Shown here: one piece after another, positions 62,991-64,000 of the stretch
Position numbering within the stretch: position 1 is the stretch's first letter
Layout: each line of letters opens with the position of its first letter
Assembly (NCBI RefSeq): GCF_907164915.1
Contig: NC_061867.1
Coordinates: 40,408,338-40,472,337 of the forward strand
Direction of reading: 5' to 3'
Length of the DNA: 64,000 bases
Origin: Impatiens glandulifera
Lineage: Eukaryota; Streptophyta; Magnoliopsida; Ericales; Balsaminaceae
Notes under the pieces: model-generated
What the model was told of the DNA's origin: nothing
The model's database searches: none
The model's input: the letters and a program-made list of their open reading frames with translations, nothing else
Made by a program: the position numbers and the translations under genes

Positions 62991-63099
62991 CACATAACTC
63001 ACAAACACACTAAACTATATAATCAAATTGGCAAGGGACTTCTTTACATGAACTCCAAAATGAAACCTGAGGAGTTAGGGACTAACCTAAATAGTGGAA

Positions 63100-63362
63100 G
63101 CTAGGCAGCGAAGGTGGTTGAGACGTCAAAGACGGGAGGTGGCTGAGACGTCGGATACGGGAGGTGGCTGAAACGTCGGCGACGGGAGATGTTTGAGATG
63201 TAGGCGGTGAAAGGAGGTGTCTGAGACGTCGGAGACGGGAGATGGCTGAGACGTAGGCGGTGACGGGAGATGGATAAGACGTAGGTGGTGACGACAGATG
63301 GTTGAGACATAAGCGACGACGGGAGGTGGCTGAGACGTCGACGACGACGAAAGTTTGTCGCA
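63100..63362 (+). repeat. GC-rich minisatellite with GAGACGTCGG core
   Basis: About nine units of 24-30 bp such as GGCTGAGACGTCGG(A/C)GACGGGAG(A/G)T. Most contain the palindrome GACGTC or its variant GACGTAGG. The minus-strand frame 63082-63363 simply reads the array (SATSRxRRLSHLPSPTSQ). Strikingly GC-rich against its surroundings. Confidence 0.9.
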
Positions 63363-63424
63363 AAGAGAGCTGAAGGGAAGTTCTATGAGAAAATAGTGAT
63401 GGTTTTGATTTAGTTTATTATGAG

Positions 63425-63779
63425 GTTATAATCAATATAATTTTTATAATTTATTAAATATTATTTACATTGAAATTTTTTATTAAAATTAAGAATTATA
63501 TAATAAATGCTTATTTAATTAAATATAAAAGAATATATGAAGATTATAAATTTTAAATTCTAATATATGTATATATATTATAATATATATATATATATTA
63601 TAATATGAGAAATGATAAAGAGCGAGAAATATATGACACAAATTTATAGGGAAATAACGTGGCATCTTGTAAATAGATTGAAAACTTAATAGGAGAGAGA
63701 GTTGTCAAATTTTCAATCAACTTACAAGATGTCACATTATTTCTCTATAAATTCCAGTTATAGCTCTCTATCATTTCTC

Positions 63780-63845
<66 letters not shown>

Positions 63846-64000
63846 ATTTTAAGTTTAATTATTATTTAATAATTAATTAATAAGTTCTATCAATTAATTA
63901 TTTTATTTAATAATTCTTAATTAAATCATAAATATTATATACGAAATATGTAAAATATATATATATTAAATTCTCATATTATATAAAATTTAATTATTAA
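63425..64000 (+). repeat. Segmental duplicate, copy 2 (interrupted by a MITE)
   Basis: Same order of motifs as 61080-61455. The (AT)n tract here (63781-63843) is expanded and is preceded by the foldback MITE at 63607-63779. The repeat runs off the window end. Confidence 0.75.
63607..63779. mobile_element. Mutator-like foldback MITE with 9-bp TSD
   Basis: Nearly the whole 173-bp element is an inverted repeat: GAGAAATGATAAAGAGC at the left, GCTCTCTATCATTTCTC at the right, and inner TTTATAGGGAAATAACGTGGCATCTTGTAA against TTACAAGATGTCACATTATTTCTCTATAAA. Flanks TTATAATAT (63598-63606) and TTATAATAT (63780-63788) make a perfect 9-bp duplication, the size made by Mutator-type transposases, though the flank is low complexity. 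Confidence 0.8.

Noticed and set aside
63082..63363. 93-codon Ser/Arg-rich frame
   Set aside because: Translation of the GC-rich minisatellite, present in two overlapping frames.

Overview
The window looks like a repeat-rich, very AT-rich stretch of a nuclear eudicot-type plant genome. Evidence: spliced minus-strand exons, a plant-specific AHL gene, Ty1/copia LTR elements primed by tRNA-iMet, a LINE, a TRIM array, a hAT element, a Mutator-like foldback MITE, SINE-like tRNA relics and long (AT)n tracts. I could not identify the species. Only two host genes appear intact: an intronless clade-A AT-hook (AHL/PPC) transcription regulator at 27139-27891 (+), and a ten-exon PHD-SWIB-Plus3 chromatin/transcription protein at 50779-56155 (-), which I reassembled exon by exon to a 620-residue frame.

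Layout. 1-5.8 kb: remains of one copia-type LTR family whose U3 carries arrays of the hairpin motif TTAGAC-N4-6-GTCTAA. One copy is a perfect solo LTR (3367-5755, TSD GCTTG). 5.95-18.7 kb: two large LTRs (about 3 kb each) of an unclassified element in opposite orientation, flanking 5 kb of internal sequence made largely of tandem arrays; the right LTR is split by a solo LTR of the hairpin family. 18.7-24.6 kb: a tandem TRIM array interrupted by a gag-only minus-strand copia derivative (19191-23856). 24.6-28.6 kb: the AHL gene and its flanks. 28.6-34.9 kb: an inverted-repeat element hosting a decayed copia with both LTRs. 35.2-39.7 kb: a giant foldback with arms of about 1.9 kb. 39.7-45 kb: a third large LTR, a decayed one-frame ORF I do not recognise, and a LINE 3' end. 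45.1-48.6 kb: a duplicated piece of the PHD-SWIB-Plus3 gene fused to a truncated copia. 50.4-56.2 kb: the intact gene. 56.7-64 kb: AT-rich DNA with a copia remnant, a hAT element, a GC-rich minisatellite and a Mutator-like MITE.

The two genes probably act independently in the nucleus (AHL: AT-rich DNA binding and repression; PHD-SWIB-Plus3: chromatin reading and transcription or RNA-directed silencing by family analogy). The rest is nested transposon history. The most noteworthy points are an AT-AC (U12-type) intron in the PHD-SWIB-Plus3 gene and its damaged acceptor in the partial duplicate, the hairpin arrays in the LTR U3, tandem copies of the PPT/U3 junction, a tRNA-Asp-like sequence inside both LTRs of the nested element, and a dimeric hairpin minisatellite at 11.25-13.55 kb.
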